Origin: an uncultured Eubacteriaceae bacterium
GTDB taxonomy: Bacteria; Bacillota; Clostridia; Lachnospirales; CAG-274
DNA length: 64,000 nucleotides
Direction: 5' to 3'
NCBI GenBank assembly: GCA_947167715.1
Contig: CAMVJD010000002.1
Span: forward strand, 55,910-119,909
Positions 17,777 to 26,743 of this stretch are shown here, one piece after another. The notes below the pieces were generated by a model. That model was not told where the DNA came from. It searched no databases and saw only the letters and a list, made by a program, of their open reading frames with translations. Both the position numbers and the translations under genes were made by a program. Position 1 is the first letter of the stretch; each line of letters opens with the position of its first letter.

Positions 17777-19174
17777 TCAAAGTCTGAAATACTTGGCAGC
17801 GTTATTGTAGCAAATATCCTTTACTATCTGACCCGCAAACTCGATATCGTTGTCGTATTCGCCGTCCTCGATCCACTGGCCGATGATATTGCAGAGTATT
17901 CTTCTGAAATATTCGTGGCGGGGATATGAAAGGAAGCTGCGGCTGTCGGTAAGCATACCTACAAACTTGCCAAGCACGCCAAGGTTACCGAGAGCCTTTA
18001 TCTGAAGCTCCATACCGTCCTTATTGTCATTGAACCACCAAGCTGTACCAAACTGTATCTTGCTTGCGGCCTCGCTTGACTGGAAGCAGCCAAGGATAGT
18101 ACCGATAACCTGATTGTCGGCGGGGTTGCCGGCAAACAGCAGTGTCTTGGGCAGGCTGTCGTTATAGTTAAGAAGGTCCATAAGGTTTGTAAGACCCTCG
18201 CAGCTTGACCAGTCGGAGATACAGTCAAAGCCTGTATCGGGACCCATTTTCTCAAACATCTTTGTATTGTTGTCACGCTTGATATTCATATGGATCTCCA
18301 TTGCCCAGTCGCGCTTTGTATACTCGCCGCCAAGGAAAAGCATAAGCTGTGTGCGGTACTTGTCTATCTCTATCTTTTCGGGCTTTGTGCCGGAAAGTGC
18401 CTTTGCAAGGATAGCGTCAAGCTCGGCATCGGATGCCTTTACGCAGGGAACGTATGTAAATGCATGGTCGGATGCACGGCAGCCCATTTCCTGGAAGAGA
18501 TCCATTCTCTTTTTAAGAACAGCCTTAAGGTCTGCGAATGTCTTTATCTCGGTGTTTTCTGTTGCGCCGAGTGTCTTGATATAGTCGGCAAATGTAGGTG
18601 CGTCGATATTGAGCGCCTTATCGGGGCGGAAAGCGGGATATACCTTAAATGCCGTCTCGTCTGCCGCTATTTTCTTGTGCCATTCAAGTGAATCTGCGGG
18701 ATCGTCTGTTGTGTTGATAGCCGCAACATTACTCTTTTTGATAAGCTCGCGTACCTTAAACTCTGGCTTTGCAAGCATTTCGTTTATCTGATCGTAAATT
18801 TTTCTTGCGCTCTTCTTTGTCAAAGGCTCGTAGATACCGAAAAATCTCTGTAATTCAAGGTGTGTCCAATGGTAAAGAGGGTTGCCGATAGCGTACTGGA
18901 TAGTTTCTGCCCATTTTTCAAATTTCTCGAAGCTGTCAACATCCTTGCCGGTTATCTTTTCCTCGGGGATACCAAGGGAACGCATAGCACGCCACTTATA
19001 GTGGTCGCCGCCAAGCCATACCTCGGTGATATCGGAGAAGTTTTTATTCTCGTAGATCTCCTGTGGATTTAAGTGACAATGAAAGTCATAGATAGGTTCG
19101 CTTTTTGCGTATTCGTGAAAAAGCTTTTGTGCTGTTTTGGTTTTTAATAAAAAGTTTTCATCAATAAAGCCCAT
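17777..19174 (-). CDS. uxaC: Uronate isomerase
   Basis: The 465-residue protein has full UxaC length. It has the amidohydrolase-like YDFHCHLNPQEI motif at residue 28 and the family segments FGIYEPL, INTTDDPADSL, GTAWWFNDNKDGME and LTDSRSFLSYPRHEYFRRILC. It converts D-galacturonate to D-tagaturonate, and glucuronate to fructuronate, in the cytoplasm. It is the last gene of the operon and starts after AAAAAGGAGAA. With uxaB and uxaA it completes the three-step isomerase route for pectin monomers. Confidence 0.96.
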   Translation of the reverse strand: MGFIDENFLLKTKTAQKLFHEYAKSEPIYDFHCHLNPQEIYENKNFSDITEVWLGGDHYKWRAMRSLGIPEEKITGKDVDSFEKFEKWAETIQYAIGNPLYHWTHLELQRFFGIYEPLTKKSARKIYDQINEMLAKPEFKVRELIKKSNVAAINTTDDPADSLEWHKKIAADETAFKVYPAFRPDKALNIDAPTFADYIKTLGATENTEIKTFADLKAVLKKRMDLFQEMGCRASDHAFTYVPCVKASDAELDAILAKALSGTKPEKIEIDKYRTQLMLFLGGEYTKRDWAMEIHMNIKRDNNTKMFEKMGPDTGFDCISDWSSCEGLTNLMDLLNYNDSLPKTLLFAGNPADNQVIGTILGCFQSSEAASKIQFGTAWWFNDNKDGMELQIKALGNLGVLGKFVGMLTDSRSFLSYPRHEYFRRILCNIIGQWIEDGEYDNDIEFAGQIVKDICYNNAAKYFRL

Positions 19175-19198
19175 TTTTATTCTCCTTTTTGAATGATT

Positions 19199-19657
19199 TT
19201 ACGGTTTTAAGACCGCATCGTTTAATACATAGTTGACAAGTGATTTTTCGTCAACATAAACACAGCCGTTTATTACCTGATTGGGAAGCCCCGAATAGGC
19301 CGTTGTTTCGTTTTTCCCCGTGCGTATTAAAAAGTTTTCGACAAAAACGCCGCTGTAATCAACATAGCTTGATCCAACCTTAACGCGCATATGTCCGCCG
19401 ACGCCGTTGCCGTTATCGTAATAAAAATCAACGGTTTTTGTTTCGGCGTTCCACAGCGTATTTGCGCCGTATTTATACTTCATATACGAGGCGATCTTTA
19501 CCATCCTGACATTGTTTACATATACGCAGTCGGGCTCGGTAACAACGGTTTTCAGCTCGCCGCTGCCCAAAGCGCTTTCATATATATCCGCATATACGCC
19601 GCAGACATTTGCCGCACACGCGGCAGCGCACAGCAGCGCAGCAACAAGTTTTTTCAT
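19199..19657 (-). CDS. Small secreted stalk-domain-like protein
   Basis: The 152-residue product has a signal peptide (MKKLVAALLCAAACAANVCG, cleavage near VYA). The mature part contains VYVNNVRMVKIASYMKYKYG, ETKTVDFYYD and a VNYVLND ending, a layout like one copper-amine-oxidase-N/stalk domain. Such domains are common on Clostridial surface proteins. It is inside the uxa operon, 23 bases after uxaA and 24 before uxaC, which is unusual for a catabolic operon. It might bind substrate or assist uptake at the surface; that is inference. Confidence 0.75.
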   Translation of the reverse strand: MKKLVAALLCAAACAANVCGVYADIYESALGSGELKTVVTEPDCVYVNNVRMVKIASYMKYKYGANTLWNAETKTVDFYYDNGNGVGGHMRVKVGSSYVDYSGVFVENFLIRTGKNETTAYSGLPNQVINGCVYVDEKSLVNYVLNDAVLKP

Positions 19658-19680
19658 CGTATTTCCCCTTTATATGGTTT

Positions 19681-21159
19681 TTACAGAGTTACGCCGTTTT
19701 TGAAAATAGCTATTTCTCTGTAGCCGTTTATCTCGTTTTTGGTCTTTACACGGTCGGATGCAACATCAAGGATATATTTGAAAAATTCCTCTGCGTAGCT
19801 GTCCATTTCCTTGTCAATGATAAGTCTGCCCGCATTCCAGTCTATCCAGTTGGGCTTTCTTGTGGCAAGGTCGTCGTTTGTAGCAATTTTGACCGTAGGA
19901 ACGGGTGAACCCACGGGTGTACCGCGGCCCGTTGTAAACAGAATAAGGTGACAGCCGCTGGCCATCATACCGCTGATAGCAACAATGTCGTTACCGGGGC
20001 CCTGAAGCAGGCTCAAGCCGTCGGCAGTTGCCTTTTCGCCGTAAAGAAGCACGCCCTTAACATCGGATGTACCGCCCTTTTGCGTACAGCCGAGGGACTT
20101 ATCCTCGAGTGTGGTTATTCCGCCCTTTTTGTTGCCGGGTGAGGGATTTTCGCCCACGGGCTCGCCGTGAGAGATAAAGTATTCTTTAAAATTATTTACA
20201 AGGCTTACCGTCTTGTCAAAAAGCTCTCTGTTTTCGCAGCGGTCCATAAGTATGGTCTCTGCGCCGAACATTTCGGGAACCTCGGAAAGAACGGTCTTGC
20301 CGCCGTTTGCTACCATAATATCGGAGATACGGCCTACAAGCGGGTTTGCGGTGATACCGCTCAGGCCGTCGCTGCCGCCGCATTTAAGGCCGATAACAAG
20401 CTTGCTTGCGGGAACCTCCTCCTGCTTGAACTGCTGTGCATATTCAACAAGCTCGCCGATAACATCGACTGCCTCCTCTACCTCATCGCCGTGCTCCTGA
20501 CAAATAAAGAATTTTACTCTGTCATCGTCCCATTCGCCGAGGACCTTCTTAAACTCGTTCATATTGTTGTTTTCACAGCCAAGGCTTAAAACCAGCACGC
20601 CTGCCGCATTGGGATGTCTTACCATACCTGCAAGGAGCTTTTGTGTATTTTCGTGGTCCTCGCCAAGCTGTGAACAGCCGTAGGGATGAACAAAATTATA
20701 AATGCCGTCTACCTTGTCGCCGTATTTTTTTCTTGCCTTTTCAACAATGGCATTTGAAACGCCGTTTACACAGCCAACGGTATTTACCACCCATATTTCA
20801 TTTCTGATGCCGACATCGCCGTTTTTACGCACATAGCCCATAAAGGTCTCCTTGCGTGTTGCGGGAATGGGATTGAGCTTGGGATCATATGTATATTCAA
20901 GCGTAGAGCTTAAATTTGTTTTTACATTGTGGGAATGTACCCACTCGCCGGGCTTGATAGTTGTTGTAGCGTGACCAATGGGATAGCCGTACTTGATAAC
21001 ATTTTCGTTTTCGGGTATCTCGACAACAGCCATTTTATGACCTCTGGGGATATCCTCGGCAGCGGTCACGCCCATAACGCTTTCGCCCTTTTTAATGCCG
21101 TCGTCGTGGATAGCAACAACAACATTGTCATTGGGATGAATCTTAATAAATTTTTCCAT
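19681..21159 (-). CDS. uxaA: Altronate dehydratase
   Basis: The 492-residue protein has the SAF-like N-terminal domain (residues 1-95, with GYPIGHATTTI) and the large UxaA catalytic domain (RKNGDVGIRNEIWVVNTVGC, YGCSQLG, LKCGGSDGLSG, GTPVGSPVPTVKI). It dehydrates D-altronate to 2-keto-3-deoxygluconate with bound iron. The start has CGGAGG. It is the second gene of the uxaB-uxaA-stalk-uxaC operon. Confidence 0.96.
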   Translation of the reverse strand: MEKFIKIHPNDNVVVAIHDDGIKKGESVMGVTAAEDIPRGHKMAVVEIPENENVIKYGYPIGHATTTIKPGEWVHSHNVKTNLSSTLEYTYDPKLNPIPATRKETFMGYVRKNGDVGIRNEIWVVNTVGCVNGVSNAIVEKARKKYGDKVDGIYNFVHPYGCSQLGEDHENTQKLLAGMVRHPNAAGVLVLSLGCENNNMNEFKKVLGEWDDDRVKFFICQEHGDEVEEAVDVIGELVEYAQQFKQEEVPASKLVIGLKCGGSDGLSGITANPLVGRISDIMVANGGKTVLSEVPEMFGAETILMDRCENRELFDKTVSLVNNFKEYFISHGEPVGENPSPGNKKGGITTLEDKSLGCTQKGGTSDVKGVLLYGEKATADGLSLLQGPGNDIVAISGMMASGCHLILFTTGRGTPVGSPVPTVKIATNDDLATRKPNWIDWNAGRLIIDKEMDSYAEEFFKYILDVASDRVKTKNEINGYREIAIFKNGVTL

Positions 21160-21243
21160 AGATAAACCTCCGTAATTAGGGGTAAGCCCCTGTTTATAAG
21201 CAGGGGCAGAATTTATTTATCCTATTGACAGACTATTTTAAAA

Positions 21244-22809
21244 TTATTTGATAACGTCTGCAACAACGCTCTTAACGTCCTTGTTAAGCAGGTTGTAAAG
21301 ATGCTCGGTAACAACAGCGGGGAAGTCGCCAAGCTCTGTGTTAAGGTCGGCGCCAAGCCAGAAGTCCTTATTGCCGCAGGCCTTCTTAACAAGCTCCGCA
21401 ACCTGTGCCTTATCAGAAACGTCAACGCCGCTCCAAGCCTTTGCATAGAAGTCAAGCACCTCTGCGCTGTCCTTGATGAAGTATTCCTCGTCGCCTCTGT
21501 GGCCAACAAGTACGGGAACCTTCATAGCATCGCCGATCTCGCGGATCTCTGTGCCGCGGTAGAAAGCAAGGTAAGCGGCAAACGAGAATGTAAGGATCTT
21601 GGGAAGAGCCTTATTCTGTGCATAGTATTCCTGAATTGTGTGAAGAACACGAGCCTCAAACTTTGATGTCGAGTTAAGAGAGATATCAAGAAGCTTGTGG
21701 TCGATGAACGGGTTTTTAAATCTGTCAAATACAGCGTCCGCAAAGCCCTTTAAGTCGTCATGTGTAAGCTCGGGGCTTGTGATAGCGGGGATTATCTCGT
21801 TATCAAGTGCGGATGCAAGGTAGTTGTAGAATACATCATCGTTCATAACATCACGAACGATATCATAGCCTGCAAGGTAAGCGCCTAAAACAGAGCAGGT
21901 ATGTGCGCCGTTAAGGATACGAACCTTTCTCTTCTTGTAGGGCTTAACATCGGGTGTGTAAATAACCTTAAGGCCTGCCTTGGGGAAGGGAAGCTCTTTT
22001 TCAAGCTCTGCGGGACCCTCGATAACCCATGTATGGAAGATCTCTGATGTGTCGATAGCGTTGTCCTCGTAGCCGAATTCCTTGCAAAGGTCAGCTGCCT
22101 CGTTTCTGGGGTAGCCCGTAACGATACGGTCAACAAGTGTGCTTGTAAATACGCAGGCATCGTTGATCCAAGCGATAAAGTCTGCACCGAGACCCCACTT
22201 TTCTGCGTGCTGAAGAACATACTTCTTAAGCATCTTGCCGTTGTCGTCGATAAGCTCGCAGGGGATAAATACAAGACCCTTGCTCTTGTCGCCGTTAAAT
22301 GCCTTAAATCTTACATATAAGAAATTACAAACCTTTGCGGGGAAGGAATCCTGGGGCTTGTCCTCTACAAAGTCCTCGTCCTTCCAGGTGATGCCCGCCT
22401 CTGTTGTGTTTGAAACCACAAAGCGAAGCTCGGGGTTCTTTGCACAGGCATTGTAAACATCAAGGTCAACATAGGGGTTAATACATCTGTTTACGCAAGT
22501 GATAAGGCGCTTTGCGGCAACCTTCTTGCCGTCCTCGCGGCCGCGTGCGATAAGGGTGTAAAGACCCTCCTGCTCGTTAAGTACGTTTCTTAAAAAGTCA
22601 CCGCCGGGGATGGGCTGGATAAGTGTGATGCCGCCCTCGAAAAGGCCCTGCTCGTTTATTTCATCGAACATATAATCAACGAAAGCACGCAGGAAGTTAC
22701 CCTCGCCAAACTGAATGACTTTCTCACCAAGTTTTTTCTTGGTACCGATCTTTAAATCGTCATTGAATTTAAAGCCGTTTGTAAGTAATGATCTGTTAAG
22801 TTTTTCCAT
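21244..22809 (-). CDS. uxaB: Tagaturonate reductase
   Basis: This 521-residue polyol-dehydrogenase family enzyme has the NAD-binding segment KVIQFGEGNFLRAFVDYMFD at about residue 30. It also has the conserved VRILNGAHT motif and the catalytic lysine region (YKKRKVRILNGAHTC). It reduces D-tagaturonate to D-altronate. It is the first gene of the uxa operon. An inverted repeat 28 bases upstream of its start could be an operator. Confidence 0.95.
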   Translation of the reverse strand: MEKLNRSLLTNGFKFNDDLKIGTKKKLGEKVIQFGEGNFLRAFVDYMFDEINEQGLFEGGITLIQPIPGGDFLRNVLNEQEGLYTLIARGREDGKKVAAKRLITCVNRCINPYVDLDVYNACAKNPELRFVVSNTTEAGITWKDEDFVEDKPQDSFPAKVCNFLYVRFKAFNGDKSKGLVFIPCELIDDNGKMLKKYVLQHAEKWGLGADFIAWINDACVFTSTLVDRIVTGYPRNEAADLCKEFGYEDNAIDTSEIFHTWVIEGPAELEKELPFPKAGLKVIYTPDVKPYKKRKVRILNGAHTCSVLGAYLAGYDIVRDVMNDDVFYNYLASALDNEIIPAITSPELTHDDLKGFADAVFDRFKNPFIDHKLLDISLNSTSKFEARVLHTIQEYYAQNKALPKILTFSFAAYLAFYRGTEIREIGDAMKVPVLVGHRGDEEYFIKDSAEVLDFYAKAWSGVDVSDKAQVAELVKKACGNKDFWLGADLNTELGDFPAVVTEHLYNLLNKDVKSVVADVIK

Positions 22810-22836
22810 TTCTTTACCTCCGTAAATTAATATTTT

Positions 22837-22856
22837 AACTATTAAGAATAATAGTT
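22837..22856. promoter_or_regulatory. Possible operator of the uxa operon
   Basis: A 20-bp inverted repeat (aactatt, 6-base centre, aatagtt) lies just upstream of the uxaB ribosome-binding site. Size and placement suit a repressor dimer; the protein is not identified. Confidence 0.4.
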
Positions 22857-22951
22857 TAGTATACCTATTTACATTGTACTATAAAATCTTTTCAAAAGCA
22901 AATGTTTTTTGTTATATTTGAAATATTTTTGAAATATTGGTGTAATATAGT

Positions 22952-22986
22952 AAAAAAAAGGGAGTTCGCCGCAGCGTGACCCCCTT
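22952..22986 (-). terminator. Terminator after the exonuclease gene
   Basis: On the minus strand AAGGGGGT pairs imperfectly with AACTCCCTT and is followed by a run of T. It closes the lexA-exonuclease transcript. Confidence 0.65.
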
Positions 22987-23008
22987 ATACAGCCGATATC
23001 CAAAACAT

Positions 23009-23674
23009 TTATTTGCCGTTTTTGTATTTTTCCCTTATTATTTCGTATAATTTTTGTGTGGCCGCCGCGTCAAAATATGCACGGTGAGCATTTTTAAGCT
23101 CTATGCCGAAAAAATCCGTAAGGTAGCCAAGATTATGGCGTTTACACTCTTTATTGTATTTTCGGCTTAAGGCAAGCGTATCTATAACGCTATTATTTAC
23201 CTCTATCCCAAGTCTGCGCGCATTGGCAAGCAAAAACGACATATCAAACGGCGCATTATGTGCAACTATCGGCAGCTCACCGATAAATTCCATAAGCTGC
23301 GGCAGCACCTGCTCTATTTTGGGTTTTCCGTAAACCATAGTGTTTGTGATATGTATTTTTGTACTTATATAGGATGGAATAAATTGCTCCGGATCCACCA
23401 AAGTGGTAAACTTATCCGTCGGGCAGCCGTCCCTGACCTTTACCGCGCCTACCTCCACTATGCGGTTTATATTGGCATCAAGCCCCGTTGTTTCAAAATC
23501 CAGCACAACATAATCGCCCGCACTCGGCTCCTCTGTTTTGCGGTAAAGTGCAGCTGCGTTTTTTTCCGGCTTATACCTGTATAGCTTTTCCTTTTCTTCC
23601 CTTTGACGATACGCAAAATATTCATTATTTTCTATATCCGACCTTTTAACAAGATATTTTAAAAAATCATCCAT
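23009..23674 (-). CDS. DnaQ/PolC-type 3'-5' exonuclease
   Basis: In this 221-residue protein a 50-residue charged N-terminal region precedes a DEDDh exonuclease domain. Exo I is YVVLDFETTGLD, Exo II is IVAHNAPFDMSFL, and Exo III is HRAYFDAAATQKL. It should remove 3' nucleotides from DNA. Its ATG directly overlaps the end of lexA, so it is translationally coupled and probably DNA-damage inducible. That pairing suggests a repair or editing role. Confidence 0.88.
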   Translation of the reverse strand: MDDFLKYLVKRSDIENNEYFAYRQREEKEKLYRYKPEKNAAALYRKTEEPSAGDYVVLDFETTGLDANINRIVEVGAVKVRDGCPTDKFTTLVDPEQFIPSYISTKIHITNTMVYGKPKIEQVLPQLMEFIGELPIVAHNAPFDMSFLLANARRLGIEVNNSVIDTLALSRKYNKECKRHNLGYLTDFFGIELKNAHRAYFDAAATQKLYEIIREKYKNGK

Positions 23675-23676
23675 AC

Positions 23677-24297
23677 TTAAAACGACCTGAACAGGCCTAT
23701 CACCTTTCCGAGTATTTTTACATCCCTGACGATTATGGGCTCATAATCATCGTTTTCGGGCTGGAGCCTTACATGGCCCTTTTCGCGGAAAAAGCGTTTA
23801 CAGGTGGCGGAATCATCCAAAAGAGCAATTATAATATCGCCGTTGTCGGCGCTGTTTTGCTGATTTACCAAAACAAGGTCGTTGTTTAATATGCCGCAGT
23901 TTATCATGCTGCTGCCCCTTACACGCAGCATAAACGTGTCGTTGTTTTTAAGATAGCCGACCGGCACCGGAAAATACCCCTCCAAATTTTCCTCGGCAAG
24001 GATGGGCAGGCCCGCAGTTACCGTGCCTATTATAGGAACATTTGAATACTCCGTTTCCATGGTTTCCCTGTCGTTGTAAAAATCGTCCTCCAATATTTCT
24101 ATACAGCGGTTTTTGGACCTTGAACGCTGTATATAGCCCTTTCTTTCAAGCGTTTCAAGCTGTGCGTGTACGCTTGATGTGGATGAAAGCCCCGCCGCAT
24201 TGCCTATTTCGCGTATACTTGGCGTAATGCCGCGGCTGCGTATCTCGTTTTTTATAAAATCATATATCTGCTGCTGTTTAAGTGTCAGACTTTCCAT
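23677..24297 (-). CDS. lexA: LexA repressor
   Basis: The 206-residue protein has full LexA length. A winged-helix domain (residues 1-65, LTLKQQQIYDFIKNEI and TPSIREIGNAAGLSSTSSVH) is followed by an S24 domain. The Ala-Gly cleavage site is in GTVTAGLPI, the catalytic serine in VRGSSM and the lysine in SATCKRFF. It represses SOS genes until RecA filaments trigger self-cleavage. A possible LexA box lies at 24322-24335, 25 bases before its start. It heads a two-gene unit with a DnaQ-like exonuclease. Confidence 0.95.
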   Translation of the reverse strand: MESLTLKQQQIYDFIKNEIRSRGITPSIREIGNAAGLSSTSSVHAQLETLERKGYIQRSRSKNRCIEILEDDFYNDRETMETEYSNVPIIGTVTAGLPILAEENLEGYFPVPVGYLKNNDTFMLRVRGSSMINCGILNNDLVLVNQQNSADNGDIIIALLDDSATCKRFFREKGHVRLQPENDDYEPIIVRDVKILGKVIGLFRSF

Positions 24298-24321
24298 AAA
24301 ACCATTCCTCCAAACAATTAT

Positions 24322-24335
24322 CGAAAATTAGTTCT
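24322..24335. promoter_or_regulatory. Possible LexA box
   Basis: CGAAAATTAGTTCT differs only slightly from the Firmicute LexA consensus CGAAC-N4-GTTCG and lies just upstream of lexA, as expected for autoregulation. Confidence 0.5.
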
Positions 24336-24553
24336 TATATTATTTTACCATAAAACCGTAAAAAGTAAAGACTTTTTTTATTTTTTTATTTTTGGGGTAA
24401 AAAAAACGCATTTTTGTTCGATTACCGCACGGGTTTTCATATGTATACATAAAACTGCTAAAATATTTTAAATTTATATTGAAATTTTTCAATATTTATT
24501 GTAAAATTATTATGTATAATTGTATTTGTAATTCAATCGGCAGGTGAACGCTT

Positions 24554-26563
24554 ATGAATAAAAGAAAATTGATATTAATTATAGACGATTCGGCCACAAC
24601 GCTTAAAAGCGCCGGCGATGTCCTTAAGAGCCACTATGAGCTTGCAATGGCAAACAGCGGCGAAAAGGGTATAGAATACCTTTCCGGACACGACCCCGAC
24701 CTTATTTTGCTGGATGTTATAATGCCGGGTATGGACGGTTTTGAAACGATACGCAAAATAAAATCAATGAAGGGCAAAAGCGGTATCCCCGTTATTTTTC
24801 TTACCGGCGATCTTGCCATTGAAAGCGAGAGCCTTGGCTTTAAGCTTGGCGCCGTGGACTATATCACAAAGCCCTTTGACGGCGATGCTATGCTTTACCG
24901 CATAGAAAAAATACTTGAATTTGAAACACTGAAAAAAAATCTTGAAGCGCAGGTAAAGGCAAAAACCGAGCAGCTTGAAAAAATGACTATCCACGTTTTT
25001 AAAACCTTGTCAAAAATAGTGGATAACAAAAGCGTATATACGCTTGGACATTCGCAGCGTGTTGCCGCATATGCCAGCAAAATTGCGGAGTCGCTTAAAT
25101 GGAACGAGCGTGACAGGACAAACCTTTACTACATTGCCTTGCTGCATGACATAGGCAAAATAGGCATATCCGAAAACCTTTTAAGCAAGAGCGCGCCCCT
25201 TACCGCCGAGGAGCAGGCCATCCTTGATACGCATGCAGAAATAGGCGGCGAGCTTTTACAGGATTTTACACTTATAAAAAACCTTTCGGAGGGCGTAAGA
25301 TATCATCATATACGCTACGATTCCGACACGGACCCCTGCGGCCCCAATATTCCGATAGAGGCGCGCATAATCGCTGTTGCGGACTATGTCGATCTTTCCC
25401 GCACCCCGCGTGAAAACGGCAGTGTCTTTACAGATGAAGAGATAATCGAAAAATTAAAAAACGAGCGCGGCGGACGCTTTGACCCGATAATTGTCGATGT
25501 TGCGATAGATATGATACAATCGGGCTTTGTGGCAAGCAAAATAAACGAAATAACCGACGATAATATGGATGTTGTCAATTTCAGCAACGCCATACTGGAG
25601 CGCGTTTTAAACGAATATACGGAGGAAATGAAAAACAAGGCGCAAAAGGATGCCCTTACAGGCCTTTGGAACCGTCAATTCATGGCGCAGTCCGTAAACA
25701 GCTATCTTTCCGTACACGGTACACGCGGCGCCCTTTTAATGATAGACCTTGATAATTTTAAGGCTATAAACGACACCTTCGGCCATATTGCCGGCGATGA
25801 CGTTATCCTTGCCATAAGTGATGTGCTTACTGACTGCGTGCGCGGCGACGATATCGTATGCCGTCTTGGCGGCGACGAGTTTATCGCATTTATTGTCAGC
25901 GCAAAAAGCAAGGAGGATATCGAAAAGATATGCAAGCGCATATCGGAAGAGTTTTTAAATAAAATAGATGACATCAATCCGCGTATACAGACCTCTGTAT
26001 CCATAGGTATTGCAGTCAGCCATTCCGACGGCAATAACTTTGAAACGCTTTACAGCAACGCGGACAAGGCGCTTTATTTTGTAAAGCAAAACCAAAAGGG
26101 TGCATACCATTTTTATACCGAGACCGGCAGAAGGGCCGCATCGGACAGCAGCACTTCGGGCGACAGCTTCCTTTATAAGATACTCAATGCCCACGGAGAA
26201 ACGCCAAATCTCGGTTCGCAGGGCATAGCAAGAATGATAAGCTTTGTGGAGCAGTACACCCTGCATAACCAGCAAAAAGTACAGGTAGTTCTGTTTACGC
26301 TTGAAGATAAAATTCAAGAGAAGCTCCAATCCGATTTTGACACGCTTCACAGCGCGGTATGCAGCAATCTGCGCCGCGGCGATGTTTTTGCACGCTATTC
26401 GGACAGCCAATACATAGTTATACTAATGAATGTTGCGGCAGAAATAGGCGATAAGGTCGCAAAAAGAATAGAAAACCGCTTTAACAGCGAGATAAGAATG
26501 AATGAATCCTCATCCGTAAAATTAAGCTATGAGGTTTTCAGCATAAACGACGACAACGTATAA
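24554..26563 (+). CDS. REC-HD-GGDEF c-di-GMP signalling protein
   Basis: The 669-residue protein starts with a receiver domain (LIIDDSATT, then LILLDVIMPGMDG with the phospho-Asp). A coiled-coil linker (about 125-150) follows, then an HD domain (LLHDIGKIG, HAEIGGELL, VRYHH). The usual HHERxDGxGYP signature is replaced by YHHIRYDSDTDPCG, so GYP is missing. A GGDEF domain (DALTGLWNRQF, RLGGDEF) at about 370-530 looks active. The C-terminal 130 residues resemble a second, decayed GGDEF domain, with YSDSQY where GGDEF would be. It is a single-gene unit with AGGTGA before ATG. No sensor kinase is adjacent. Confidence 0.9.
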   Translation: MNKRKLILIIDDSATTLKSAGDVLKSHYELAMANSGEKGIEYLSGHDPDLILLDVIMPGMDGFETIRKIKSMKGKSGIPVIFLTGDLAIESESLGFKLGAVDYITKPFDGDAMLYRIEKILEFETLKKNLEAQVKAKTEQLEKMTIHVFKTLSKIVDNKSVYTLGHSQRVAAYASKIAESLKWNERDRTNLYYIALLHDIGKIGISENLLSKSAPLTAEEQAILDTHAEIGGELLQDFTLIKNLSEGVRYHHIRYDSDTDPCGPNIPIEARIIAVADYVDLSRTPRENGSVFTDEEIIEKLKNERGGRFDPIIVDVAIDMIQSGFVASKINEITDDNMDVVNFSNAILERVLNEYTEEMKNKAQKDALTGLWNRQFMAQSVNSYLSVHGTRGALLMIDLDNFKAINDTFGHIAGDDVILAISDVLTDCVRGDDIVCRLGGDEFIAFIVSAKSKEDIEKICKRISEEFLNKIDDINPRIQTSVSIGIAVSHSDGNNFETLYSNADKALYFVKQNQKGAYHFYTETGRRAASDSSTSGDSFLYKILNAHGETPNLGSQGIARMISFVEQYTLHNQQKVQVVLFTLEDKIQEKLQSDFDTLHSAVCSNLRRGDVFARYSDSQYIVILMNVAAEIGDKVAKRIENRFNSEIRMNESSSVKLSYEVFSINDDNV

Positions 26564-26657
26564 CAGCTATACCGTATTTTGTGGCGCAAAAACCATTGTT
26601 TCGCACCTTTAATATCCATCTGTGATATGCTTGAGTGCAATTTTTAAAGGCGCCCTA

Positions 26658-26686
26658 TTGATTTTATCGTCAGATTATGATATAGT
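26658..26686 (+). promoter_or_regulatory. Sigma-A promoter for thrC
   Basis: TTGATT (26658-26663), a 17-base spacer and TATAGT (26681-26686) lie 57 bases before the thrC start codon. Confidence 0.75.
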
Positions 26687-26743
26687 ATGTTAGGAAAATA
26701 TGTTTTTGGCGTATTTTTCAAAACAAAAAAAGGAATGATAACT

